Notes: generated by a model not told the origin, from the letters alone. Positions 46,917-55,950 are shown, counted from the stretch's first letter. The stretch is DNA of 64,000 nucleotides from Hyphomicrobiales bacterium (GCA_900466605.1 UBMU01000012.1:1-64000); one strand, 5' to 3'. Numbers and translations are program-made.

Positions 46917-48857
46917 TTAGTTAGCCGGCTTGTCGAAATACCACTGGCTCAGCGTCGGGGCCGGGTGCCAGAGATTGCCGGTGATCGGAATGCCGTTGAC
47001 GACGTTCTTCAGGTTCTTCGACACCATCATGTATTTCGGCATGGGGCGCGAAATGCCGATGTTGAGGAAGTTGTCGGCCGACAGATTGAGGAATTCCTTC
47101 ATCTTCTCCCGGCGGTCGTCATCGGTGACGGCGGCGTTGACCTTGTCGTAGGCGGCCATCAGCGCCTTGATCTGCTCAGGCGGCTCTTCGCCGGTCGCGT
47201 GGTTCGAATACCATTCGCTCCACTTCATGGCGAAGAAGATATCGGCCTTCTGGAAGGGCATGTAGCAGCGCGGGTCGGTGTAGACTTCCGACAGGCCGCC
47301 AACGCAGTTCCAGATATAGGCGTCCTGCTCGTTGGCTGACCACATGGTATTCAGGCGGGCGCGATCGGTCGTGCGCAGCTGAATGTCGATGCCGACATCC
47401 TTCGCGTACTTTTGTACCATCTGCATGACATCGGGGTAGGATAGACCAAAGACATCAGCCACCATGAAGTTGATCGTAAAACGCTTGCCGCTGTCATCGA
47501 GACGGAAACCTTCGGCATCCTTCTTCGGCATGATCTTGTCGAGCATCTCGTTTGAGGTCTTTGGATCGAACTCGGTATACTGCGACGCCTCGCGTTCGTT
47601 GAAGAGTTCGTGCTCGGGCTGTGTGGCCACCTGCGCCGGAGCGCCCTGGCCGACATAAACCAGATCGATGATCTCCTGGCGGTTGATGGCATGGCTGAGC
47701 GCGATACGGAAATCCTTGTTCTGGAAGAGCTTCCGCTTGGTTTCGTCTGTCGAATTGAGATTGAGAAGTATGACGGCGTCGTTTGCCGGCAGATCCTTGA
47801 CGTCGACAAAGCGATAATTGCCTGTCTCCTGGCCATCAAACAGGACCGACTTGAAAGTCGAGTTGTTAATGTGGCGGAAGGCGAAGTCGAACTCGCCGGA
47901 CGTCATTTTCAGTGCCATCAACTGCGGGTCATCGAGCTTTGCCCACGTCACGCCATCGATATAGGGCAACTGATTGCCATCCGGGTCGACCTTCCAGTAA
48001 TAGGGGTTGCGCGTGGCGACGACGCGTTCGCCGTCTGCGTAAGGCACCGTCAGGATCCAAGGGTTCATCGTTGGAAGATCGAGGTTCTGCCAGTAAGGCG
48101 GCTGGAATGTCAGCGAGACCTTCGAGTTAAAGAGTGCCACCCAGTCGCCTGCAGCCGGATTGGCCTTCAGAAGCGCCGGAATGCCTTCCTTGTTATATTT
48201 CTCATGGAATTGGCTGAGATAGTGCTTCGGGTAGATGACCGGCAGGTGACCCTGTCCGTATGCCAGCTGCTGCAAGAAGAGACCATAGGGCGACTCGAAC
48301 TTGAACTCGACCGTTAGGTCGTCGATCTTGCGAACCTTCACCGGCTTGCCGGCGACCGTAAATGTTGGGTTCTTGGCCGGCGAAAGAGCGCTGTTCATGA
48401 ACACGTCTTCGTACCAGAACATGATGTCGTCAGCGGTGAAGGGCTGGCCATCACTCCATCTGAGACCCTTGCGGAGCTTGAACGTGTAAGTCGTTGCGTC
48501 GTCAGAGGCGGTGAATTCCTCGGCGAGCGACGGTACGACCTTCTGCCATGCCGGGTCCCAGCGGACCAAGAGCTCATTGGCAATGGTGCGGGTAAGATTG
48601 TACTGGTCACCGTTTGCAAGGATAGTCGTGCGCAGCGTGCCGCCGTACTTCCCGACGCCATCGACCATCGTCTCAACGTAGGGGTGCTCAGGAAGACGAT
48701 CGGCGACGGTCGGCAGCTTGCCTTCCTTCACCTGCTTGTCGAGCATTGGCGCTTCTTTGAAATCAACCGCCCAGGCCGGTGCAACGGCCCCAAAGAGCGC
48801 GGCACTCAAAAGCCCCGTCGACACGACGAGGCCACGCAGCTTTTGCTGGTAACCCAT
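46917..48857 (-). CDS. Family-5 solute-binding protein of the Dpp/Opp-type importer
   Basis: The 646-residue periplasmic binding protein has a signal peptide (cleaved near APAWAVD) and the cluster-C layout: GKYGGTLRTTILANGD, WQKVVPSLAEEFTASDD, YTFKLRKGLRWSDGQPFTAD and DIQLRTTDRA. Its length is above that of DppA (~535) and fits the long alphaproteobacterial group often linked to sugar or sugar-acid uptake. AGGAGGAG precedes the ATG. It heads the operon that ends in two sugar-acid dehydratases. Confidence 0.93.
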   Translation of the reverse strand: MGYQQKLRGLVVSTGLLSAALFGAVAPAWAVDFKEAPMLDKQVKEGKLPTVADRLPEHPYVETMVDGVGKYGGTLRTTILANGDQYNLTRTIANELLVRWDPAWQKVVPSLAEEFTASDDATTYTFKLRKGLRWSDGQPFTADDIMFWYEDVFMNSALSPAKNPTFTVAGKPVKVRKIDDLTVEFKFESPYGLFLQQLAYGQGHLPVIYPKHYLSQFHEKYNKEGIPALLKANPAAGDWVALFNSKVSLTFQPPYWQNLDLPTMNPWILTVPYADGERVVATRNPYYWKVDPDGNQLPYIDGVTWAKLDDPQLMALKMTSGEFDFAFRHINNSTFKSVLFDGQETGNYRFVDVKDLPANDAVILLNLNSTDETKRKLFQNKDFRIALSHAINRQEIIDLVYVGQGAPAQVATQPEHELFNEREASQYTEFDPKTSNEMLDKIMPKKDAEGFRLDDSGKRFTINFMVADVFGLSYPDVMQMVQKYAKDVGIDIQLRTTDRARLNTMWSANEQDAYIWNCVGGLSEVYTDPRCYMPFQKADIFFAMKWSEWYSNHATGEEPPEQIKALMAAYDKVNAAVTDDDRREKMKEFLNLSADNFLNIGISRPMPKYMMVSKNLKNVVNGIPITGNLWHPAPTLSQWYFDKPAN

Positions 48858-48974
48858 ATTTTTCTCCTCCTGATTGCCGGCCCTCTCCGCCGGTTTTGTG
48901 TCCCAGCATAATGACAGGGCATCGCTGTTGAACGAAAACTTTCAGATCGTACATTATTTGTCAATCTGAGTGTA

Positions 48975-48988
48975 TGAATTTAGATTCA
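48975..48988. promoter_or_regulatory. Near-perfect palindrome, candidate GntR operator
   Basis: TGAATTTAGATTCA is a palindrome with one mismatched pair, extendable to ATGAATTTAGATTCAT. It lies in the 174-bp divergent region between the importer operon and its GntR/FCD regulator. Confidence 0.45.
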
Positions 48989-49031
48989 TTGCTCTTGGCA
49001 ACGACCCAGAAGGTGCATTAAAAGCAAGATC

Positions 49032-49733
49032 ATGAGCACAATCACCCGCATCCGGAAGGCAGCCTCCGAAGGCGACGATCTTACCGACGACGGTGGCGCC
49101 TCGATCTATGAGCGCCTTCGCGACGACATCATTCATGGCCGCATGAAGGCCAATGAACGGTTGAAGGTAGCCGATCTCGCCACTCGGATGGGCACATCGA
49201 CAAATCCCGTACGGGAGGCATTGCAACAGCTGCGCGGCGAAGGCTTTGTCATCATGACGCCGAACCGTGGTGCGCGCGTGCGCCCGATCGATGAGGAATT
49301 TGTTCGCGATATCTGCGAGATCGAAGTGCTGATAGAGCCTGCCCTGACGCGCTGGTTCGTCAGCATCGTCACCCATGCGGAAATTGAGGAATTGGAGCGT
49401 ATCCAGGCTGATATCGAAGCGCTGAACTTCGGTGACGAGATGAAGCATTCCAATCTCGATTTGCAATTTCACCGCCTGATGTACGATCGCCACTACAATC
49501 GCCACGCGGTCGATCTATGGGTGCGTCACCGCCAGATCCTCTGGGCCATCAGCCGGCGCTTCCCGACCTCGCTCAGCCGTCAATCCAATGTGCTGGAAGA
49601 GCATCGCGAGCTCATCGCGTGCATCAAGGCACAGGACGCCGAAGGCGCCGCACAGGCAATTGCAAAGCATGTTGGCGGCTCCGGCCATCACATCGTCGAG
49701 CACATGCGGCTGGTACGTCACAACCAGCGCTAA
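49032..49733 (+). CDS. GntR/FCD-family transcriptional regulator
   Basis: The 233-residue protein has an N-terminal winged helix of the GntR type (residues ~25-90: IYERLRDDIIHGRMKANERL, VREALQQLRGEGFV) and a C-terminal helical FCD ligand-binding domain (EIEVLIEPALTRW, then LQFHRLMYDRH and EEHRELIACIKAQD). It is divergent from the importer operon and presumably represses it until a sugar acid is bound (inference). Confidence 0.92.
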   Translation: MSTITRIRKAASEGDDLTDDGGASIYERLRDDIIHGRMKANERLKVADLATRMGTSTNPVREALQQLRGEGFVIMTPNRGARVRPIDEEFVRDICEIEVLIEPALTRWFVSIVTHAEIEELERIQADIEALNFGDEMKHSNLDLQFHRLMYDRHYNRHAVDLWVRHRQILWAISRRFPTSLSRQSNVLEEHRELIACIKAQDAEGAAQAIAKHVGGSGHHIVEHMRLVRHNQR

Positions 49734-49918
49734 ACACTCCCAAACCAGCCAGGAATTCCATTTCGCTTCAGAATTATTCAAAGAGTTCCAGTCGTGATCA
49801 CAGCAGCAGCCCAGAGTCATGCAAGCATGACAGATAAGCAGTGGCTCAAGCCACAATAAGCAAGCACGCCAAGAACTTTAAGGGCCATGAGAAGCCGGCT
49901 TCGCGCTTTGCTCCACGT

Positions 49919-51004
49919 CTACTGCAGAACGGTATCGAGCAGGCTTTCAATGTCAAAGCTCGCCCTTGTTCCGATATCTTCGGCGTGGTTGACAAGAAAC
50001 TCTTGCGCGGTGCGCTGTCCTTCTTGTCTAAGCATGGAAAGGAACTCCCATTCACCATTCATCTTGGATGACGCGCTCAGTTCCATCATACTCGGCGGCG
50101 TAACGATCCTATGAAGACGAATGCTTGACCATTCTTTCGCGAAGGGGATTTCTTCGGGCGCGACCCCGCTTTCCGAGAGCATCCGCTGGAGTATCGCCAT
50201 CGCTCGCAATTCCTTCTTCAGACTGGAATTGAACGAAATCTCGTTGATGCGATTGAGAATTTCGCGTGCAGTCTTCGGAACACCTGCTCTCTCCACCGGA
50301 TTGACCTGTACGAGCAGGACGTCGCATGCCGCGCTCTCGCGAACAACCGGGGTAAGGAGAGGATTTCCCGAGAAGCCGCCGTCCCAGTAGGGGTCACCCT
50401 CAATCTCGATTGCCTGGTGCATCATGGGCAGGCACGCCGAGGCCAAAACGACATCAGCGTTCAAATCTGAGTTGCGAAATACCCTCGGCAGTCCGGTCCT
50501 GACGTTGGTCGCATTTATGAACAGCTTGATTTCGCAGCGCTTCAAGACTTCGAAGTCCACACTCTCTTCAAGAATATCGCGAAGCGGATTGATGTTGGCG
50601 GGATTGACCTCGTAGGGAGAAAATAGTCGGCTCATAAGGTCGAAGAAGAGATAGGCGGGCGAGTGGTCGAGCGACCAGTTACCCGTCATGACGTCAAACG
50701 CCGATCGCTGAAAGGGACTGAACCGCGCCACTTCGCTCACCTGAGCCCAAAACGCCTCGAGTGCCGCCTTTGCGCCTTCTCGACCGTCCACCGTATAGCC
50801 ATGGGCAAGAACGACTGCATTCATCGCGCCAGCCGACGTGCCGGTGATGCTCGAAATGTCCAGCCAGGGTTCATCAAGAAGGCGTTCGATCACTCCCCAA
50901 GTAAATGCGCCGTGCGCCCCGCCTCCCTGGAGAGCCAGATCAATTGCTATCGGGTTCTGATCGGCTCGCGTAGCGCGGCCACCGCTGTAAAGTCTGGGCG
51001 GCAT
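49919..51004 (-). CDS. Patatin-like phospholipase
   Basis: The 361-residue protein has the patatin Ser-Asp dyad: oxyanion loop LQGGGAHGAFTWG, nucleophile GTSAG and the acid in YWDGGFSGNP. It lacks a signal peptide or TM helix, so it is likely cytoplasmic or a secretion effector. GGAGG five bases before ATG 51004 sets the start. Family members hydrolyse phospholipids or polyhydroxyalkanoate; this one has no PHA-type neighbours. Confidence 0.92.
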   Translation of the reverse strand: MPPRLYSGGRATRADQNPIAIDLALQGGGAHGAFTWGVIERLLDEPWLDISSITGTSAGAMNAVVLAHGYTVDGREGAKAALEAFWAQVSEVARFSPFQRSAFDVMTGNWSLDHSPAYLFFDLMSRLFSPYEVNPANINPLRDILEESVDFEVLKRCEIKLFINATNVRTGLPRVFRNSDLNADVVLASACLPMMHQAIEIEGDPYWDGGFSGNPLLTPVVRESAACDVLLVQVNPVERAGVPKTAREILNRINEISFNSSLKKELRAMAILQRMLSESGVAPEEIPFAKEWSSIRLHRIVTPPSMMELSASSKMNGEWEFLSMLRQEGQRTAQEFLVNHAEDIGTRASFDIESLLDTVLQ

Positions 51005-51307
51005 TTCGACCTCCGAGTTCAGCGGTTCCACCCTATTGCGATTGCTGCAATGCAGCAATAAAAAATTGCAACCGTGCAGACGAAGCCACGCTGGATGCCG
51101 ACGTCCATGCGCCATTGAGCAATCGGAAGCTCACGCAGCGGTCGATTAGAGACCCGTTTATCCGTCGCCAAGTGATCGGGAATGGATGTCGCTCGGACCG
51201 CCCCCACAGTACTCCCAGAATATTCCCCGCAGCTTCCATGCCGCGCAGCGGTTTCGTCCGGTTATGGTCTTTTTCCATGACCCGTAACAAGGAGGTGGCG
51301 TAGCGCC

Positions 51308-51481
51308 ATGATTAAAGAAATGACCAAGTGCAAAGGTCTGGCATCAAAAGGACTGGGATGCAATCGCAGGAGGCACGACTTCGATGATTTAGCGCAGCAC
51401 GCGCTGCTCGTCTCGATCATCGCCAGTATCGCGTCCACCTTTCCGATACGCCGACGCAAGTTGCATCTCAAAACAGAATAG
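51308..51481 (+). CDS. Small basic hypothetical protein, 57 aa
   Basis: An ATG-initiated frame MIKEMTKCKGLASKGLGCNR and on, basic and with a short hydrophobic centre. AAGGAGG lies about 12 bases upstream, slightly far. A strong hairpin 28 bases after the stop supports a transcription unit here. No family is recognised. Confidence 0.35.
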   Translation: MIKEMTKCKGLASKGLGCNRRRHDFDDLAQHALLVSIIASIASTFPIRRRKLHLKTE

Positions 51482-51508
51482 CGTGTCTCAAGGTTGCTGG
51501 TGAAGCAA

Positions 51509-51538
51509 GGGTCCGGTCTCACAGGTCTGACCGGACCC
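51509..51538 (+). terminator. Perfect 10-bp hairpin
   Basis: GGGTCCGGTC (51509-51518), 10-base loop, GACCGGACCC (51529-51538), followed by TCCTGG. It is terminator-like without a T-run. Confidence 0.55.
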
Positions 51539-51724
51539 TCCTGGTGCCGCCTCGGGGCATATGAGCACGGCGGCGGCGGGAATAGTCGATCGGAAGTTTC
51601 CGGTCAACAGCGAACAACGGCATGACGTGGTGAGTTGAAGGGGAAACCGACGGACGAAGGTAAAAGACGGCAAAATCGGCAGGATCCTGGAAGAAGTCTG
51701 GTGACCGGAAAGGCCAGCCGTGCG

Positions 51725-51862
51725 TCAATACAACGACGCATGGACCAGGTCGACGACTTCGTAAGCAACGTGGAGCTCACGACGGATGCCGTTCAGGAGG
51801 AAGATGGCGGAGAGAGGCCCGTTACGGAGCAGATCGAGCCGCAGTGCAATACCGGGAGGCAT
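51725..51862 (-). pseudogene. Possible gene remnant, 45-codon frame
   Basis: The minus strand encodes MPPGIALRLDLLRNGPLSAI and on, with genome-like codon use that also extends upstream of the ATG to a stop near 51928. The upstream part and a neighbouring frame suggest the 3' end of a degraded gene. No family is named with confidence. Confidence 0.2.
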
Positions 51863-52054
51863 CTGAAGGGTTATGTTGCGATATTGTTCGCTCAGTGCCT
51901 CCCGGCATTCGCGCGCATCGAGACGTTAGAGCGGGACACCATTGTTTAAAAGCACACTAAAAGGCGTACATTTTAGAAGCTGTGCAAAATGCCAGCTGCG
52001 TTGGCTTCCCTGGAAACGGCGAATTGCCCGGATATTGCGCGATGAAATCGCAGC

Positions 52055-52273
52055 TCAATGCCTAGAAGTCTTGCCGCGGTAGGTAGCAGGTGCTGGCAAC
52101 GCCTCGTGTGCTTTCGCGAGTGTTTCCAGCCACGCAGCAAGTCCAGCAGGAACTTCCTCGTTACCCCCTTCAAGCGCTTCAATCCATGACAGTTCGCACT
52201 GCAGGGCAGATGCGATATTGATCGGGGTCCACCGGATATGGAGCAGACATTCTCTAAATCGAGCTGGGGTCAT
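52055..52273 (-). CDS. Small hypothetical protein with a possible helix-turn-helix
   Basis: The 72-residue protein begins MTPARFRECLLHIRWTPINI and resembles a short XRE-like helix-turn-helix (ARFRECLLHIRWTP, SALQCELSWIEALEGG). It could be a small transcription factor. GAGG lies upstream of ATG 52273, which is preferred over the longer frame. Confidence 0.5.
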   Translation of the reverse strand: MTPARFRECLLHIRWTPINIASALQCELSWIEALEGGNEEVPAGLAAWLETLAKAHEALPAPATYRGKTSRH

Positions 52274-52722
52274 GCTATATCGCCTCACCAAACAAATGGC
52301 CCGTGGGGTTAGCGGTGCGGGCCGCCATGCAAAAAGCACTCGGCGCTGGGATAAGCGCGTAGAATACTCTGACCTTCCAAGACAGGGGCGTCAACGCCGG
52401 AAATAAGCAACTGGAACGACTTAGAGGTCGAGATACCGCTCGATTTTTGTCCCGGGCCCTCGGAGTGGTGCGCCCGTTCGCAAGCTCAACCAAATCGGTT
52501 GCCCTCATAGCCAGATAAGGCATCGAGACGTGCGCGGCCAACAACCTCTGCCCAACCGGTAATAGTATCCACAACATCCAATTTTATAGCCGGGAACGTC
52601 TTTCTCTTGCTCCATCACATACCAAAGACCAATCAAAGGAAAGGTCCACGCGAAGGCACCGCACGAGGACGGCCCGAAAGGCATTGTTTCGTCTGCTCGG
52701 GCCGTGACGGCTGCCACTCAAC
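52274..52722. other. Intergenic region
   Basis: No supported gene or regulatory site in this 449-bp stretch. Confidence 0.4.
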
Positions 52723-53034
52723 TCAATTGTTGTTGTCGGCGCAGGTGTCCTCGGTGTTTTCGGTCCCGCTATTTCCACCTTGGGTCTGGAGCGAGTTTTT
52801 ACCCTTCTTGCTCTTGCAGTTCTGTTTGTTGATTGCCCGCGACGTGTTGTTCTTCACTGCATTCTTGTTCATGGCCGTTGTGTGCTTTTTTACCGCGCCC
52901 GGCTTGCTTGGGGCGGATGCCATGGGATTGTTCGTGTTCATCATCGACCCGACTGATGCAGAATTGGATTGACCAAAAGCTGATCCGGCCAGGGCGAAGG
53001 ACAGCAGCGAAGCTGCCAAGATTGGAATGCGCAT
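52723..53034 (-). CDS. Small exported Asn/Lys-rich protein
   Basis: The 103-residue protein has a signal peptide (cleaved near GSAFGQS) and a low-complexity mature part rich in Asn, Lys, Ser and Thr, with two cysteines (KQNCKSK and DTCADN). No domain is recognised. AGGAGGATAAG precedes the ATG. An EcfG-type promoter lies about 94 bases upstream. Confidence 0.75.
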   Translation of the reverse strand: MRIPILAASLLSFALAGSAFGQSNSASVGSMMNTNNPMASAPSKPGAVKKHTTAMNKNAVKNNTSRAINKQNCKSKKGKNSLQTQGGNSGTENTEDTCADNNN

Positions 53035-53127
53035 CTTATCCTCCTTCTATCGTTTTGAGAGGGAAGGCTCTGATACGCCAGGCCCTCGGGACCGTCCGCT
53101 AGCCTTCTCATGCTCAGGTGAACTAAC

Positions 53128-53152
53128 AACTTTGATCGGGCGATTCTGTTCC
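53128..53152 (-). promoter_or_regulatory. EcfG-type promoter of the Asn/Lys-rich exported protein
   Basis: Minus-strand GGAAC, 16 bases, then AGTT. The spacing to the ATG (94 bases) is longer than for the other sites. Confidence 0.45.
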
Positions 53153-53374
53153 GATACACACAGCGCTCTCTGTCGCCGGAGCGCACGATCAAAGCCCAGT
53201 CACTCCGCTGGAGGCGGTCGCGTGTCTAAGAGGCCCCGTAGCCGGGGGGGGTGCCATGGGCAGGTTTGTGGGCCTTCCTGTGCAAGGGCCTGGAGATCAA
53301 AGTAGCGCTCAACGCGGGTATAGTGTGCCCACCTTTCGGTGATTGTTCCCTCACCTGATACCGGAGTTGCAGCC

Positions 53375-53399
53375 GGAACTGTTCGGCCACGGGTCCGTT
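53375..53399 (+). promoter_or_regulatory. EcfG-type promoter of csbD-like gene
   Basis: GGAAC, exactly 16 bases, CGTT: a full match to the general-stress sigma consensus, 28 bases before the ATG. Confidence 0.75.
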
Positions 53400-53427
53400 A
53401 CCCATTCAGTCCATAAGGAGGAAACAA

Positions 53428-53631
53428 ATGGATTGGAATCGCGTAGAAGGAAACTGGAAGCAGGTAAAAGGCAAGGTCAAGGAGCAGTGGGGTAAGCTGA
53501 CTGATGACGATCTTGATCAGATTGCCGGCAAGCGAGACCAGCTCGAAGGAAAAATCCAAGAGCGCTATGGCCTAGAGCGTGACCGCGCTCGCCGCGATAT
53601 CGATGATTGGTACGGCGGTCAGACCTGGTAG
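53428..53631 (+). CDS. CsbD-family stress protein
   Basis: The 67-residue hydrophilic protein has the CsbD signature: MDWNRVEGNWKQVKGKVKEQ then WGKLTDDDLDQIAGKRDQLE. CsbD proteins are strongly induced by general stress (in Bacillus by sigma-B), with unknown molecular role. AAGGAGG precedes the ATG, a full-match EcfG promoter lies upstream, and a perfect hairpin follows. Confidence 0.95.
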   Translation: MDWNRVEGNWKQVKGKVKEQWGKLTDDDLDQIAGKRDQLEGKIQERYGLERDRARRDIDDWYGGQTW

Positions 53632-54041
53632 TGGCCTGAAGAGCCCTAAGGCTTCCCCACGGCTGCCAATACCCTGCAGCCGTGGGGGGACTGACTGTAT
53701 GATGTGACCCGGGTGTCGCCCGAGGCAAAGGCTTACTCCTTGGGTGAGTTTCCTGTTTCCCTGATGTAGTTTCGCCATTGAAATGTCTGCGAAATCCGCA
53801 ACCCCCTCGATTGGCCAATCGCCTGTAGGATGCGAAGGGCTCAGCAAGAACTTGGACGGGTGAGCCAACGTTCATTGCGGAGATTGAGTATCGTCCCTGT
53901 ACAAATGACACGAGGCTTGGACACGCATCATACAAGGGTTGCGGGAGGTGCAGAAGAATGCGGGCGTCTATGGAACAGAGTGAAAGTCAGTAGAGCGAAG
54001 GCCGCCAGAATGGTTCATAGCGCCAAATCACCGCCCCGCCG
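53632..54041. other. Intergenic region after csbD-like gene
   Basis: Apart from the terminator hairpin at 53655-53687 I see no feature in this stretch. Confidence 0.4.
53655..53687 (+). terminator. Perfect 12-bp hairpin after the csbD-like gene
   Basis: CCCCACGGCTGC (53655-53666), 9-base loop, GCAGCCGTGGGG (53676-53687). Strong stem without a T-run; probable 3' end of the message. Confidence 0.7.
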
Positions 54042-54314
54042 TTACGGCTGAGTGCCAGTCGACGGATTTGTCGGAGCAGCGGCCGGCGGCGTTACTGGAG
54101 CCAATGGCTTTGGCACAGACTCAGAAATCGGGGGTGTTGTCGAGGCTGTCGGGGTTGGGTCGGTTGCCATGCCACCCCACTGGTTCCATGCAAATGCGGC
54201 GACCAAAATGATCGCAGCAAGCGCAATCCAGGGGCCCCAAAAACCTCCGCCGCGGCGCACCTGACGCGTGGGTCGAAGGTCGAGGCCTTTGTCAGAATTA
54301 GGATCATAGGACAT
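54042..54314 (-). CDS. Small membrane-anchored Pro/Thr-rich protein
   Basis: The 90-residue protein has a basic N-terminus, one TM helix (WGPWIALAAIILVAAFAW, residues ~26-43) and a periplasmic tail rich in Pro, Thr and Ala. This layout is common in rhizobial stress proteins of unknown role. GGAGG precedes the ATG, and a weak EcfG-like promoter lies 26 bases upstream. Confidence 0.75.
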   Translation of the reverse strand: MSYDPNSDKGLDLRPTRQVRRGGGFWGPWIALAAIILVAAFAWNQWGGMATDPTPTASTTPPISESVPKPLAPVTPPAAAPTNPSTGTQP

Positions 54315-54340
54315 TTACTTTCCTCCATTGATAGAATGAC

Positions 54341-54365
54341 AATGGAGCTGCACGCCATTTGTTCC
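54341..54365 (-). promoter_or_regulatory. Weak EcfG-like promoter
   Basis: Minus-strand GGAAC, 16 bases, CATT. The -10 deviates by one base, but the distance to the ATG (26 bases) matches the other sites in the window. Confidence 0.35.
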
Positions 54366-54397
54366 AGCTGACGGGAAGGCCACACGTTAACCCATAG

Positions 54398-54432
54398 AAA
54401 AAGGCCGGCACCTCCTCGGCACCGACCTTTTT
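54398..54432. terminator. Bidirectional rho-independent terminator
   Basis: AAAAAGG at 54398-54404 and CCTTTTT at 54426-54432 bracket an imperfect GC stem-loop, so a T-run follows the stem on both strands. It lies between the RcnB-like and Pro/Thr-rich genes. Confidence 0.7.
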
Positions 54433-54555
54433 AATCTGCCTCAACAACAACTGCCAGTACATCCGTGGTCAATCGTCAGAAACACGATGGGTTGAGTGTA
54501 GCTCAAGATCGCGAAGCGTCAAGCACTGCTTACGGAGAGTGCTCGCGATCTCCGA

Positions 54556-54876
54556 CTACCGAGCCACGGAAAGGCCGAGGATGACGCCGGTAGCAACGCT
54601 CAGCAGGACAAACTGGTTGTCCACCCTGACCCATTGCTGTCCTCTGCCCGGCTCGCGCAAGCCATAGCGGCGGTACTCCCTGACGTCTTGATACCTACGC
54701 CAATCATCCATGCGTTGCCCCCGGGCCCACCGGCGCTTCTGTTCATAGTGGCGAGGGTCGGGACGCCTGTCGTCGTACCTGCGGTCGTGACGCGGTGGCT
54801 CGCGCCACTGTTCAGCCTGTGCAAGCGAGGCGGCCAGCATCGTGCCGGCAAGGGCGAAGGCGAAAAGCTTCTTCAT
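54556..54876 (-). CDS. RcnB-family periplasmic protein
   Basis: The 106-residue protein has a signal peptide (MKKLFAFALAGTMLAASLAQ), an Arg/Asp-rich middle (RRYDDRRPDPRHYEQKRRWA), and a C-terminal RcnB-like part with WVRVDNQFVLLSVATGVILG. RcnB proteins are periplasmic and in E. coli modulate Ni/Co homeostasis; in alphaproteobacteria they are general envelope proteins. GAGG lies before the ATG. Confidence 0.88.
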   Translation of the reverse strand: MKKLFAFALAGTMLAASLAQAEQWREPPRHDRRYDDRRPDPRHYEQKRRWARGQRMDDWRRYQDVREYRRYGLREPGRGQQWVRVDNQFVLLSVATGVILGLSVAR

Positions 54877-54999
54877 CGGATATCCTCATTCATTGAACGG
54901 GGACACCTAGAGATGACTTGGTTAACAAATACCTAATTTTTGACAGTTTTCGACGATGGCGGCACGGCCAGTAACAGGGCTGCCAAGCTCAGCTGACGC

Positions 55000-55242
55000 T
55001 CAGGCAAGCCTGCATGCCACTTTTGCGTCAACAGCCGCGGCAAGGAAGGCCGATTGAGCCTCTCCCTCTGTTGCCGTCCCCGCCGCCGTTTGAGCGCAAG
55101 CCTCCAATGCCAAGACGAATGCCGCCCCGCTTACGACGGGCCAATTCGTAAAAAGCATCTCGAGGGCTTCTTCAGCGGATGCAATGGTGTGGAGCGCTTG
55201 ATTGCGCTCAACGATCAAGACGAGCCACGCCGTCGACGACAC
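55000..55242 (-). CDS. DUF982 family protein
   Basis: The 80-residue protein shows the DUF982 pattern: a hydrophobic beta start, IASAEEALEMLFTNWPVVSG, a single-Cys ALEACAQTAAGTAT helix and a final SAFLAAAVDAKVAC. DUF982 is largely restricted to Rhizobiales, often on plasmids, with unknown function. The GTG start at 55242 is uncertain. Confidence 0.8.
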   Translation of the reverse strand: MSSTAWLVLIVERNQALHTIASAEEALEMLFTNWPVVSGAAFVLALEACAQTAAGTATEGEAQSAFLAAAVDAKVACRLA

Positions 55243-55737
55243 AAAATCCCCAATTCAACGTTTGAGCAATAAAAATGGTGGATCGCGCAGTTAGCCAGCG
55301 TTTGACATGAGGGGAGAAAAATCCTCACCCGGCGATCCGCTCTGTAAACCTTAGTTTTGATAGGTTGTTCCAAGCTATTTGCCTACTTCGTCGGAAAGGC
55401 GATGGAGAAGCAGTTCTTGAGATGATAAGTTCGGACTTGTCGGCATTAGCTCAAGGCCACGCCTTTAGCCATCTGCGCCGAAACACTTTCAGGCTCTGAT
55501 CGGGTTATTGAGCACCATCTTTGGTCGGTATCGGTCACCGCTTCCAGGTGTCCTTCACCATGGAGAATATCAGTGAGGAAGCTGACGGCGCGCTCCCGCC
55601 TGAGGCAAGAGCGCATATAGGGGCCCAATCGGCTCGCCCCGGCAAACATATGGCCGACTACTTTAGAATATGACGACTACCGGGTGCGTAAAGTCAATTG
55701 GCTCGGCATGATATGTAAGTGGTCGGTCGCCACGGCC
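55243..55737. other. Intergenic region
   Basis: Only short frames without ribosome-binding sites. A short minus-strand frame at 55446-55649 is not supported. Confidence 0.4.
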
Positions 55738-55950
55738 TCAGCCTGGCTTCTTCCGGGCTGCACGTTTCTTTCGAGGAGAATTGACCTTCGCATTTGCTTC
55801 TTCGCACTCGCGCGCGAGACGCAACTCGCGAAGCTTTGCAGTCTTGGTATCTCGTGCTGCGTTGCGTGTTTCGATCAACTCCAAAGCAATTTGCGTGGTG
55901 TGATCGAGTTTCTCAGTGCCTTTAAGGCCAAGCAGATGTCTCATCCACAT
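55738..55950 (-). CDS. Small basic helical protein, 70 aa
   Basis: The protein starts MWMRHLLGLKGTEKLDHTTQ and continues as one long helix (QIALELIETRNAARDTKTAK and on) with a Lys/Arg-rich tail ending RKKRAARKKPG. It could bind nucleic acid through the basic tail. AGGA lies about eight bases before ATG 55950. Confidence 0.45.
   Translation of the reverse strand: MWMRHLLGLKGTEKLDHTTQIALELIETRNAARDTKTAKLRELRLARECEEANAKVNSPRKKRAARKKPG

Larger units (their letters stand above)
51005..52054. other. Gene-poor region with short frames
   Basis: About 1 kb without a normal gene. It contains a 57-codon frame (51308-51481), a strong hairpin (51509-51538) and a possible remnant on the minus strand (51725-51862), each listed separately. 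Confidence 0.5.
53035..53427. other. Divergent intergenic region with two stress promoters
   Basis: It holds the EcfG-like promoters of both flanking genes (53128-53152 and 53375-53399) and no gene. Confidence 0.55.
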
